A DNA stretch of 44,948 nucleotides from Candidatus Pacearchaeota archaeon UBA284 (lineage in GTDB: Archaea; Nanobdellota; Nanobdellia; Pacearchaeales; UBA284): the NCBI GenBank assembly GCA_002499185.1, contig DAKN01000102.1, positions 15,060-60,007 of the forward strand, in the 5' to 3' direction. A model generated the notes under the pieces. It saw only the letters and a list, made by a program, of their open reading frames with translations. It had not been told where the DNA came from and made no database searches. Of this stretch, positions 1 to 6,820 are shown piece by piece. The first letter of the stretch is position 1, and each line of letters begins with the position of its first letter. Made by a program: the position numbers and the translations under genes.

Positions 1-51
1 AAATATGCCTATTTTGATCCATGTTGGCTTGAAAAATTCAGATAATTTCAT
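1..51 (-). CDS. Partial small protein, N-terminus only (runs off left edge)
   Basis: An ATG on the minus strand at 49-51 lies immediately after the stop codon of the next upstream gene (stop at 53-55) and opens a frame of 17 codons that reaches the window edge. It starts MKLSEFFKPTWIK and then becomes hydrophobic. A short basic/aromatic head followed by a membrane segment is common in small archaeal membrane proteins, but family and function cannot be judged from 17 residues. The one-base gap suggests translational coupling with the gene at 53-382. Confidence 0.5.
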   Translation of the reverse strand, partial: MKLSEFFKPTWIKIGIF

Positions 52-52
52 T

Positions 53-382
53 TTATTTTAGTTCCTTTTTTGATAATTTAGATGCGATTATTATCCCTAT
101 TACTGCTATAAATGTTATTATTATGGCTGTTATAGATTTGTATAGTATGGTCATTTTTACCAACTCTGTGGCTGTTAAATTAAGATTTTCTATTATTCTA
201 TTGACTGTTTCTTTTATAACATCTTGCCAAGCCAAGGCAATTACTAGTGCAAATGCAGTAATTATTGCAGTTATGGTTTTATTCCTTACTTCCGTGTCTA
301 AAATTAATGCTGCTTTTCTTGCTTTTTCGAGGGCTTTTTTATGGGTTTTTTGATGTTCTTTTTGATTTTCTTCAATTTCCAT
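53..382 (-). CDS. Small membrane protein, DUF5654-like
   Basis: 109 residues. A charged, Lys/Glu/His-rich helix (residues 1-35) is followed by two hydrophobic segments (about 38-55 and 80-102) and a Lys-rich C-terminus. The pattern of a conserved Trp-Gln-Asp after the first membrane helix (ALAWQD) and the overall size resemble the archaeal DUF5654 family; this is recognised from memory of the family, not a search. Function unknown. It is followed directly by another small membrane ORF on the same strand. Confidence 0.6.
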   Translation of the reverse strand: MEIEENQKEHQKTHKKALEKARKAALILDTEVRNKTITAIITAFALVIALAWQDVIKETVNRIIENLNLTATELVKMTILYKSITAIIITFIAVIGIIIASKLSKKELK

Positions 383-434
383 TTTTTCTAAAAGTTCGTT
401 TTAGTTTTAAAGATTCTTAGTTAATTTTTTAGAA

Positions 435-656
435 TTATTTTGAAAACCAGACGTTTAGATGACCTAACATAAATAAAATAATCCCGCCACCAATTGCTAT
501 GATGTCGTGCATCCAAAGGCCATAAACAACAGAAAGTGCTCCCAAAATATGTGAGGTAAAAGATACTGGATTTGCATGTGCTAAAGCAAACTTTTCTAAA
601 AAAGTTGGTTTTTTTCCTTGCTTATATGCTTTAATTTTTTTATGAACCCACTTCAT
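435..656 (-). CDS. Small two-helix membrane protein, unknown
   Basis: 73 residues: a basic N-terminus (about 1-20), then two hydrophobic stretches (about 33-48 and 52-68) separated by WMHD, forming a likely hairpin. A Shine-Dalgarno-like GAGGTG sits about five bases before the ATG on the minus strand, and a TATA-like TTATAAAATT lies near 695-705, so the start is well supported. I do not recognise a family. It is the first of three small membrane genes on the minus strand leading to the window edge. Confidence 0.55.
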   Translation of the reverse strand: MKWVHKKIKAYKQGKKPTFLEKFALAHANPVSFTSHILGALSVVYGLWMHDIIAIGGGIILFMLGHLNVWFSK

Positions 657-787
657 TTTTCACCTCTTATTAATTAAATTTATTAAAGTTTTTAATTTTA
701 TAAGTCTTTTGTTTTTTATTATATTGTATAAAGTAGAAAAAAATTGCTTGATTTTGGGTTTTTCGGGTATAAAAAACTATTAAAATC

Positions 788-800
788 TTATCGACGATAA
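788..800. promoter_or_regulatory. Palindrome TTATCG-A-CGATAA
   Basis: A perfect 6+1+6 dyad in the divergent intergenic region upstream of the HTH gene at 904. The size fits a dimeric regulator site. Role is inferred from position only. Confidence 0.35.
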
Positions 801-804
801 AAGA

Positions 805-852
805 GGGTGTTTAGTGTTTAAACACCCCTATTACCCGTTCAAACAGCTGTTT
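805..852. promoter_or_regulatory. Candidate operator cluster upstream of HTH gene
   Basis: Two strong dyads sit 24-71 bp upstream of the TATA box of the gene at 904. One is a 9-bp inverted repeat GGGTGTTTA / TAAACACCC (805-813 and 819-827) that contains the palindrome GTGTTTAAACAC at 814-825. The other is the 12-bp palindrome AAACAGCTGTTT at 841-852. Both core words occur again inside the coding sequence (GTGTTTAAACAC at 1156-1167; CAAACAGCTGT several times at 1171-1240). That recurrence makes autoregulation by the encoded HTH protein the simplest guess, but no binding is shown. Confidence 0.5.
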
Positions 853-875
853 AAAATGAATAAAAAATAGAAATG

Positions 876-884
876 TTTATAAAT
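876..884 (+). promoter_or_regulatory. TATA box for HTH gene at 904
   Basis: TTTATAAAT centred about 24 nt before the ATG at 904. In archaea this spacing puts the transcription start at or next to the start codon, so the mRNA is probably leaderless; there is no Shine-Dalgarno sequence. It fixes 904 as the start. Confidence 0.6.
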
Positions 885-903
885 ATTTAATCTATCTTTT
901 TTT

Positions 904-1527
904 ATGGGATTTTGGTCATTCTTACTCGGAAAAAAAGAAGAAAACCCTGTATCTAAACAGGATGTAAAGATATCTTTTGAGTCTGTAAAACAAGATGTAA
1001 AAAAAATTGGTCGTTGGATACAACATTTGAATATTACTGATAAAAAACAAGAAGATGATCTAATTAAGATTTTTGATAGGTTGGATGAAATTGAGCAAAA
1101 TATCAACGAGATAAAATCGTTTGTTTCTTTCTTTGATAGTCGTATATCTAAACAGGTGTTTAAACACAGGCAAACAGCTGTTGGTAAACAGACACGTGTT
1201 GATGGTGTTCAAACAGCTGTCCAAACAGCTGTCCAAACAGCCTTTTTAAAACATTTAAGTGTTATGGAAAGAGCAATTGTTTGGGTTTTAGCAAATGCAG
1301 ATCTTGAAATGAAATTAAGCTGTCAAGATATCGCGGTAATTTTGGGAAAAGAAAAATCAACAATTAGGGGACAAATAAATAATATTAAACAAAAAAGCGA
1401 AGATCTTGTAAATGAAACAATTGATAAAGAAGGTAAGAAAAGATATTGGATTGGGGATGATATTAGGGAAATGATTTTTGCAGCTGCTAGAAAAAGCCTT
1501 AAGGAATCAAAAAAAGAAAAAAGTTAA
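904..1527 (+). CDS. Coiled-coil/HTH DNA-binding protein with repeat linker
   Basis: 207 residues. N-terminal region (about 20-80) is charged with a heptad-like hydrophobic pattern and is probably a coiled coil. A linker (about 88-113) contains QTAV units: one RQTAVGKQ, then QTAVQTAVQTA. The C-terminal part (about 118-190) looks like a helix-turn-helix/winged helix: LSVMERAIVWVL, then LSCQDIAVILGKEKSTIRGQI as the likely recognition region. The linker is encoded by near-perfect DNA repeats (CAAACAGCTGTC) that match palindromes in the gene's own promoter. The same head-linker-HTH layout is seen in the convergent gene at 2020-2757. Likely a site-specific DNA-binding protein: a regulator, or an initiator-like protein of an integrated element. 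No family name can be given with confidence. Confidence 0.65.
   Translation: MGFWSFLLGKKEENPVSKQDVKISFESVKQDVKKIGRWIQHLNITDKKQEDDLIKIFDRLDEIEQNINEIKSFVSFFDSRISKQVFKHRQTAVGKQTRVDGVQTAVQTAVQTAFLKHLSVMERAIVWVLANADLEMKLSCQDIAVILGKEKSTIRGQINNIKQKSEDLVNETIDKEGKKRYWIGDDIREMIFAAARKSLKESKKEKS
1156..1240. repeat. Intragenic operator-like repeats (CAAACAGCTGT)
   Basis: Within the coding sequence: GTGTTTAAACAC (1156-1167, identical to 814-825), CAAACAGCTGTT (1171-1182), CAAACAGCTGTC (1210-1221 and 1222-1233) and a partial CAAACAG (1234-1240). The last three copies are in tandem at a 12-bp period. GTTCAAACAGCTGT at 1207-1220 is identical to 837-850 upstream of the promoter. Because the period is a multiple of three the repeats encode QTAV units, so protein-level and DNA-level explanations cannot be separated from this gene alone. 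Confidence 0.7.
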
Positions 1528-2019
1528 ACAAAAATAAGAAAAAAGAACAAAAACCGGTAAAAGAGAGCATTAAAACGAACTTTTGGGGTTAAAAACTGTA
1601 AAAGTGAGAGTTAGAAAATATGAAAAATGGTGAAAAAGATGCATTATTTGAGAAAAAATAAGAGAAATATACTCAAAAGTGAGGATTGCGAGATATATTA
1701 AAAAAATCATAAAAAACTAATAAAAAAGGAGTAAAAGGGTTAATTTGATCGGGTAAAAGTGAGACATTTCGACGAATACTCCAAAAATTTGAAGTTGTCA
1801 TTTTTTGGCAAAAAAACACCGACGAGAAATAAATTATTATTAGTTTGGATGGTTAAAAAAAGTGAAATGAATTAAAATACGGGAAAATCGGAGAAAAAAC
1901 ACGGTTTTTGTATGGTACTTGTAGTTATTCGTTAAGCCGAATAACCTCTTAAATTTACTTATGTATTCTTAATTTATTTTAGTTTTTCTTTAATTTTTCC
2001 GACGAGAAACTTTTTTTGA
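1528..2019. other. 492-bp non-coding gap between convergent HTH genes
   Basis: No credible gene. It contains GTAAAAGTGAGA twice exactly (1598-1609 and 1753-1764) with degenerate relatives near 1557 and 1673. It also has the dyad TTCG-A-CGAA at 1768-1776, CCGACGAGAA at about 1819 and again at about 1999, and an 8-bp inverted repeat with a 6-nt loop at 1924-1945. It is long for a convergent gap in a compact archaeal genome. It could hold a small RNA, transcript ends or protein-binding sites; I cannot decide. Confidence 0.5.
1924..1945. terminator. Inverted repeat between convergent genes (possible terminator)
   Basis: GTTATTCG (1924-1931) and CGAATAAC (1938-1945) form a perfect 8-bp stem with a 6-nt loop. 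It lies in the gap between two converging genes, which fits a transcript-end structure, but no long U-run follows directly on either strand. A protein-binding dyad is equally possible. Confidence 0.3.
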
Positions 2020-2757
2020 TTAAATTTGTTTAGAATTTATTTTAGACAAGATCTCTAATGTGGCTATATTTTTCAGTTCAGGAGATATTCTTAATAAAAC
2101 TGTTTTATTATTAATTTTATCTTTTATTATGGGTATTCCTTTATGAATCAGCCTCGCTATATAGTCTCTAATAGAGCTTTCGGTTAATCTTGTAAAAATT
2201 GATAAATCCTTATAACTTATTTCTTTGCTTTGCTCTTCTAGAGAATATAGTGCTGAAAATATGATAAATTCTTGTTTACTTAAATTCCTGAATTTTTCTT
2301 TTAAATCTTGTTTCATATTCTCTATAAGACTAGATAATTTGGATAATTCATCATTGCTTTTTTTATCTGAGTTTCTTTCTTTTTCAATATCTTCTTTTAA
2401 TTCATTTATTGTGTTTCTTGTTAATATTAGCGGCTTTTCCTCAAATTCTTTTATTTCATCAAAAGTTCGTTTTAATTCTTGTTGTTGTCTGCTGACTGTC
2501 TGCTGACTGTCTGCTGGAACCCCTCCATTTCCTTTGGAAAGGTTGAAATAAGGCTTATTTCGTGTATAAACTTGAGAATTTGTGCTGGATGTGTGCTGAA
2601 TTTGCTGAACATCTGTTGACTTTCTGTCTTGTTTTAATTTTCTTATTTCTTCTTTTATTTCTTTAATTTCTTCTATTAAAACAATTATTTGTTGTGATAA
2701 AAAAAGCATATTTTCTTTTATTTTTGCAAAAGATTCCCTTATCCCCTTTTCATTCAT
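2020..2757 (-). CDS. Coiled-coil/HTH DNA-binding protein with repeat linker (second copy of the layout)
   Basis: 245 residues. N-terminal predicted coiled coil (about 15-48, rich in KEIKEE-type heptads), a Ser/Gln-rich linker (about 50-95), a second helical stretch (about 95-150), then a C-terminal HTH (about 155-225). The HTH has LSKQEFIIFSALY and ISYKDLSIFTRLTESSIRDYI, the same pattern as LSVMERAIVWVL/LSCQDIAVILGKEKSTIRGQI in the gene at 904, so the two are probably distant paralogs. The linker DNA carries 11-bp repeats and an ORB-like site. No Shine-Dalgarno was found; the ATG follows the gene at 2777 by about 20 bp, so co-transcription is likely. Regulator or replication-initiator-like role is inference. 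Confidence 0.6.
   Translation of the reverse strand: MNEKGIRESFAKIKENMLFLSQQIIVLIEEIKEIKEEIRKLKQDRKSTDVQQIQHTSSTNSQVYTRNKPYFNLSKGNGGVPADSQQTVSRQQQELKRTFDEIKEFEEKPLILTRNTINELKEDIEKERNSDKKSNDELSKLSSLIENMKQDLKEKFRNLSKQEFIIFSALYSLEEQSKEISYKDLSIFTRLTESSIRDYIARLIHKGIPIIKDKINNKTVLLRISPELKNIATLEILSKINSKQI
2486..2620. repeat. Helically phased 11-bp repeats inside HTH gene
   Basis: TGTCTGCTGAC occurs at 2486-2496 and 2497-2507, with a third copy at 2508-2518 differing at its end. Further degenerate copies of the TGCTGA core have GCTG at 2584, 2595 and 2604, and GTTG at 2615. Spacing is mainly 11 bp, about one helical turn. Eleven is not a multiple of three, so the encoded peptide is not repetitive. 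This favours a DNA-level role such as iteron-like protein-binding sites. Confidence 0.65.
2520..2542 (-). promoter_or_regulatory. ORB-like element inside HTH gene
   Basis: On the minus strand TTTCCAAAGGAAATGGAGGGG: a 5+3+5 dyad TTTCC-nnn-GGAAA followed by a G-rich tract. The two chromosomal origin boxes in this window have TTTCCATAGGAAA with the same kind of G-rich extension on the same side (9250-9275 and, inverted, 8998-9024). The dyad core differs from them at one position of the centre. It lies directly beside the 11-bp repeats. Orc1/Cdc6 binding here is an inference. Confidence 0.4.
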
Positions 2758-2776
2758 TTTAATTAATTTTTTAGAT

Positions 2777-3121
2777 TTATTTATCTAATCTTCTTCCTTC
2801 AAAATGTTCTCCGAGATTTTTTAGTGGAGAGCTCATTAATTGTGTTTTTTGATCATTAATCTTTTTATATAAATTATAAACTTTTGAATCCATAGTCCAT
2901 CTTTGTCTTCTATTATATTTTATGCCTTTTGGGTTTTTGTCTATACAGGAAACTACTTCTTTCAGCTCTAGTTCCTGTAAAAGCTTCTTTACATATTCCT
3001 CATCTCTTGCAAGTTCTTGTGCAATGGTAGCCGTAAAAACAGCTATGGGGGAATTATGAAATAGGTAGTTTAATATTTCCTCTTTAATTTTCTCCTCTTT
3101 TATGCTCGAAATCTTTGGCAT
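2777..3121 (-). CDS. Winged-helix DNA-binding protein
   Basis: About 114 residues from the chosen ATG at 3119-3121. The open frame extends upstream to 3187, but a TATA-like TTTATAAAT at 3142-3150 places transcription start near 3120, so the ATG at 3121 (MPKISSIKEEK) or the one at 3127 is the likely leaderless start. Residues about 8-75 look like a winged helix: IKEEILNYLFHNSP, TIAQELARDEEYVKKLLQEL, and a basic wing with KYNRRQRW. The C-terminal 35 residues are basic and probably disordered. It is upstream of, and probably co-transcribed with, the larger HTH gene ending at 2020. Likely transcriptional regulator; target unknown. Confidence 0.6.
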   Translation of the reverse strand: MPKISSIKEEKIKEEILNYLFHNSPIAVFTATIAQELARDEEYVKKLLQELELKEVVSCIDKNPKGIKYNRRQRWTMDSKVYNLYKKINDQKTQLMSSPLKNLGEHFEGRRLDK

Positions 3122-3141
3122 ATTCATTCCAAAAAAACCTA

Positions 3142-3184
3142 ATTTATAAATATTGTTGTTCGGTAAAGCGATTAATTTAAAAAT
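3142..3184. promoter_or_regulatory. Divergent TATA boxes
   Basis: TTTATAAAT on the minus strand (3142-3150) serves the wHTH gene starting at 3121. TTTAAAAAT-like sequence on the plus strand (about 3176-3184) lies about 28 nt before the ATG at 3209. The two promoters are about 30 bp apart, so one bound regulator could affect both genes. Confidence 0.5.
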
Positions 3185-3208
3185 CAATTTAGATTACCGT
3201 ATATAACA

Positions 3209-4102
3209 ATGATTACAAAAAAGAGGGTTGGTGGTAGTTTTCTCTCGGTATTTTTGGCTGGTTATTTCTTTTTTAGTCCGTTTAAGCTTTCTGCACAAGA
3301 TTATTCCCCCTATCATTCAATAAAACCAAATAATCCTGATAAATTTGACAAGCCCATTGAAGATACCTTAAGGTTAAATCAAAGATTAGAAATTCTTTGT
3401 CAAGATCTTTACTCTACAGATTCGGATTTTAATAGGTATTTTGATAAAACCCAATATGTTCCCTTAAAGATTAATGAAGATGAATATATTAGGGTGCATA
3501 CAAAAGTAGACTATAATAAAAAAAATGTGCGGGTTCTTGTGGGTATTGATGAAAGAAATATTAGAGAAAACTTGCAAATTGATGATGTTTATCTTTGGCT
3601 TGTTTCGACAACAAAAGAAAATGCTTCTTCACAAAAGTGCCTCATTTTAGATAGAAATAGAAAGACTGTTGAGATCTCTCCAATTGGGGAGGAGGTTTGT
3701 AAAGGAGAATATTGTGAAAATTTGTTTTCTGCTGGAGATCGGATGATTTTTTATGTTTCTAAAAAACTGGGTTTTACCCGGCAGGAAGATATTACCCTGA
3801 TTTTGCGTAGTTTAGATTTTCGGGTTGCGACAAGGGCAAGAAGTGAAGCATATGCTATAGAATTACAAAACATAACTAAGGGAAGAACATATCTATCACA
3901 TATAAAAAATAAAAATCCGCCAATAAGTATGATGACAAATCGAGAATATAAGGCTTATGAAATCATAATAAACATTGCTGGAAGTGAACCCTATGGTTTA
4001 GTTATTTTAAGCTATGCTTCAAAAATAAAAGGCATTGCAGGTTATCAGACCAATCCGTGTTTAAATGTGATTCATTTTAATTTTAATTTACAAAACAAGT
4101 AA
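3209..4102 (+). CDS. Secreted protein of unknown function
   Basis: 297 residues. The N-terminus is a clear signal peptide: MITKKRVGG, a hydrophobic core (about 10-25), then a probable cleavage after LSAQ near residue 30. The mature part is soluble, mixed alpha/beta by composition, and has five cysteines (one near residue 51, three near 135-160, one near 285), three of them as C-x(n)-CKGEYC, which might form disulfides outside the cell. There is no C-terminal anchor or sorting signal. I recognise no family. Divergently transcribed from a wHTH gene with overlapping promoters, which may regulate it. Confidence 0.55.
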   Translation: MITKKRVGGSFLSVFLAGYFFFSPFKLSAQDYSPYHSIKPNNPDKFDKPIEDTLRLNQRLEILCQDLYSTDSDFNRYFDKTQYVPLKINEDEYIRVHTKVDYNKKNVRVLVGIDERNIRENLQIDDVYLWLVSTTKENASSQKCLILDRNRKTVEISPIGEEVCKGEYCENLFSAGDRMIFYVSKKLGFTRQEDITLILRSLDFRVATRARSEAYAIELQNITKGRTYLSHIKNKNPPISMMTNREYKAYEIIINIAGSEPYGLVILSYASKIKGIAGYQTNPCLNVIHFNFNLQNK

Positions 4103-4141
4103 AGAAAAAGGATTTAAAGCGTTTAAAGTTCTTATTTTGCT

Positions 4142-6820
4142 ATGATTAAGAAAGCTAGCTTAGCGGATGATAATGAAATTGATTTAGCTTTAGATCCATT
4201 AGTTAGGGAATGGTTTTATGGCAAATTTAAAGAATATTCCATTTCACAAAAATATGGTGTTTTAAATATCATTGTTAAAAATAATATTTTAATCAGTGCT
4301 CCAACTGGTGGAACAAAAACACTTACTGCTTTTTTGGGGATATTGAGCTATTTAGTTTCGTTAGCAAAACAAAAAAAACTTGAAGATAAAACTTATTGCG
4401 TATATATTTCTCCATTAAAAGCATTAAATAACGATATTGGCCATAATTTAAACGAACCACTAAAAGAAATTTTTGAATTAGCTGATAAAAAAGGAATAAG
4501 CCTCCAGGAAATAAGGGTAAATGTTAGGACAGGAGACACGAGTATTGCAGAAAGAAATAAAATGACGAGAAAGACACCACACATTTTAATAACCACCCCA
4601 GAAAGTCTTTCAATTATTTTAACAACAAAAAAATTTGTAGAAAATCTATATGGTATCGAATATGTAATAATTGATGAGATTCATGCTCTTGCGCCAAATA
4701 AACGGGGAGTTCATTTATCTCTATCTTTGGAGAGATTAGAAAATATTGCCTTAAAATCTCCTGTAAGAATCGGTTTAAGCGCAACAATTGCTCCATTAGA
4801 TGAAATTGCTAGATTTTTGGTTGGATTAAGAAAAGAAAATCGAGGGAAGTTGATTAATTTTATTGAAAGAGATTGCTTAATAGCAGACATACAATATTTA
4901 AAAAAAATGGATATTCGGGTAGTTTGTCCTTTGCCAGATTTGATTAATACGACTTCTATTGAAATGCAAAATTCACTTTATAATTTAATAGATTCTCTTG
5001 TTCAAGAACATAAAACCACTATTATATTCACTAATACTAGAAGTGCTACTGAACGAGTAATAAATAATTTAAAGGATTTTTTTCCAAAAAACTATGAAAA
5101 ACTTGAAGAAAATATTGGGGCCCATCATTCTAGCCTAGGAAAGGATCTTCGTTTTTCCATAGAACAAAGATTGCGTGAAGGTAAATTAAAGGCTGTTGTG
5201 ACCTCAACTTCGCTTGAATTGGGCATAGATATTGGTTATGTTGATCTTGTTGTGCTTCTTAGCTCTCCAAAATCGGTTTCAAGGGCATTGCAAAGGATTG
5301 GAAGAGCGGGGCACAAATTGCATGATATAAGCAAGGGTAGAATTGTTGCTTTGGATCAAGATGATTTAATAGAGTGTGGGGTTTTATTAAAAGAAAGCTT
5401 AGAAAAACATGTAGATAAAATAAGAATTCCGACAAATTGTTTAGATGTTTTAAGCCAACATATTTTTGGCGAGGCAATTCAAAAAATTTGGGATGTTAAT
5501 GATCTTTATTATCTATTTAAACAGAGTTATTGTTATAATCACTTGTCTATAGAAGATTTTTATTCTGTTCTTTCTTATTTGTCTGGAGAATATTCTTCTT
5601 TAAAAAGTAAAAATGTTTATGCAAAAATTTGGTATGATGAACAAACAAAAAAAGTTGGGAAAAAGGGCAAGCTTGCAAGAGTATTATATATGACAAATAT
5701 TGGAACAATCCCTGATGAAAGTTTTTCAACCGTGGTTATTTCAAGCCCACATTCCAGAAAGGATGAAATTGTTGGAAAAATTGATGAATCTTTTTTAGAA
5801 AGATTAAAACGGGGTGATGTTTTTGTGCTTGGTGGCGGTAAGTATGAATTTCTTTATAGCAGAGGAATGAAAACCTATGTAAATGCCTCTGTTGCAAAAC
5901 CCCCGACAATTCCTTCTTGGAGCTCTGAAACCCTTCCTTTAAGTTTTGATCTTGCTTTGGCTATTCAAAAATTTAGAAAAATGATGGAGGGTTTTTTTAA
6001 GTCAGGAAAAAAAGAGGAAGAAATCAAATCTTTTATTGAAAAATATCTTTTTGTTGATTTTAATTCTATAAATTCTATTTATGCTTATTTTTATGAACAA
6101 TATCATTTTGCAAAAATACCCCATGAATCACAAATTATAATTGAAAAATATAAAGAAAAAGAAGGAAAAAATTATTTTATTGTGCATTCACTTTATGGAA
6201 GGCGGGTAAATGAAGCATTGAGCCGGGCTCTCGCATATGTTGTTGGGAGAGGAATAAAAAAAGATATTGAAATTGGGTTAAATGATAATGGTTTTTTTCT
6301 GGCAAGTAATCAATCTTTACAGATCGAAAAAGCCCTTAAATTACTGGGCGAAAATCCGGAAAAACTTAAAAATGTTTTAATAGAGTCTATAGAAAAAACA
6401 GAATATTTTAAAAGAAGATTTAGGCACTGTGCTGTTCGTAGTTTGATGATATTGAAAAATTATAAAGGGAAAACAAAAAGTGCTGGAAAACAACAAGTCA
6501 GTTCAGATTTTTTATTAGCTAATGTTCGAAAAGTAAGCGAAGATTTTCCAATATTGAAGGAAACAAGAAGAGAGATTCTTGAAGAATCTATGGAAATTGA
6601 AAATGCAATAAAAATTCTTGTTGGAATTAAAGAAGAAAAAATTAAAATAATCTCTTTTAATGTTGATTTACCTAGTCCTTTTTCACTTAATCTAATAACG
6701 CAAGGATACGTTGATTTAATGAAAATGGAAAATCGGGTGGAATTTTTAAAAAGAATGCATGAAAAAATAAAAAACAAGATAATAGAGGAAAAATCAAATG
6801 GAAATTTTAAAAGGAATTGA
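4142..6820 (+). CDS. lhr: Lhr-type superfamily 2 DNA/RNA helicase
   Basis: 892 residues, the length of an archaeal Lhr core. Helicase motifs: APTGGTKT (53-60, motif I), SPLKAL (Ia), TTPESL (Ic), DEIH at about 178 (motif II), SATI (III), STSLELGIDIG (V) and QRIGRAGH (VI). After the two RecA domains come the Lhr-specific wHTH and DUF4145-like 'Lhr core' regions with the conserved GRRVNEALSRALA stretch near residue 690. Lhr unwinds forked DNA and DNA-RNA hybrids and acts in repair/replication restart. Motif I is unusual: most relatives have GSGKT, here GGTKT. The gene overlaps the next by 23 bp. A TATA-like TTTAAAG near 4113 supports the leaderless ATG at 4142. Confidence 0.92.
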   Translation: MIKKASLADDNEIDLALDPLVREWFYGKFKEYSISQKYGVLNIIVKNNILISAPTGGTKTLTAFLGILSYLVSLAKQKKLEDKTYCVYISPLKALNNDIGHNLNEPLKEIFELADKKGISLQEIRVNVRTGDTSIAERNKMTRKTPHILITTPESLSIILTTKKFVENLYGIEYVIIDEIHALAPNKRGVHLSLSLERLENIALKSPVRIGLSATIAPLDEIARFLVGLRKENRGKLINFIERDCLIADIQYLKKMDIRVVCPLPDLINTTSIEMQNSLYNLIDSLVQEHKTTIIFTNTRSATERVINNLKDFFPKNYEKLEENIGAHHSSLGKDLRFSIEQRLREGKLKAVVTSTSLELGIDIGYVDLVVLLSSPKSVSRALQRIGRAGHKLHDISKGRIVALDQDDLIECGVLLKESLEKHVDKIRIPTNCLDVLSQHIFGEAIQKIWDVNDLYYLFKQSYCYNHLSIEDFYSVLSYLSGEYSSLKSKNVYAKIWYDEQTKKVGKKGKLARVLYMTNIGTIPDESFSTVVISSPHSRKDEIVGKIDESFLERLKRGDVFVLGGGKYEFLYSRGMKTYVNASVAKPPTIPSWSSETLPLSFDLALAIQKFRKMMEGFFKSGKKEEEIKSFIEKYLFVDFNSINSIYAYFYEQYHFAKIPHESQIIIEKYKEKEGKNYFIVHSLYGRRVNEALSRALAYVVGRGIKKDIEIGLNDNGFFLASNQSLQIEKALKLLGENPEKLKNVLIESIEKTEYFKRRFRHCAVRSLMILKNYKGKTKSAGKQQVSSDFLLANVRKVSEDFPILKETRREILEESMEIENAIKILVGIKEEKIKIISFNVDLPSPFSLNLITQGYVDLMKMENRVEFLKRMHEKIKNKIIEEKSNGNFKRN

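Noticed and set aside
831..1106. Open frame of 91 codons on the minus strand across the start of the HTH gene
   Set aside because: It is antisense to a gene with TATA box and HTH features, has no promoter or ribosome site, and its Ser/Phe/Cys-rich composition is typical of a shadow frame.
805..1240. Palindromes GTTTAAAC and CAGCTG as restriction-modification targets
   Set aside because: Both are common enzyme recognition sequences, but the identical flanks (12-14 bp) and clustering go beyond the short cores, and no R-M genes are in the window.
1156..2620. CRISPR arrays
   Set aside because: Repeat units are 11-12 bp in tandem without unique spacers, and no cas genes are present anywhere in the window.
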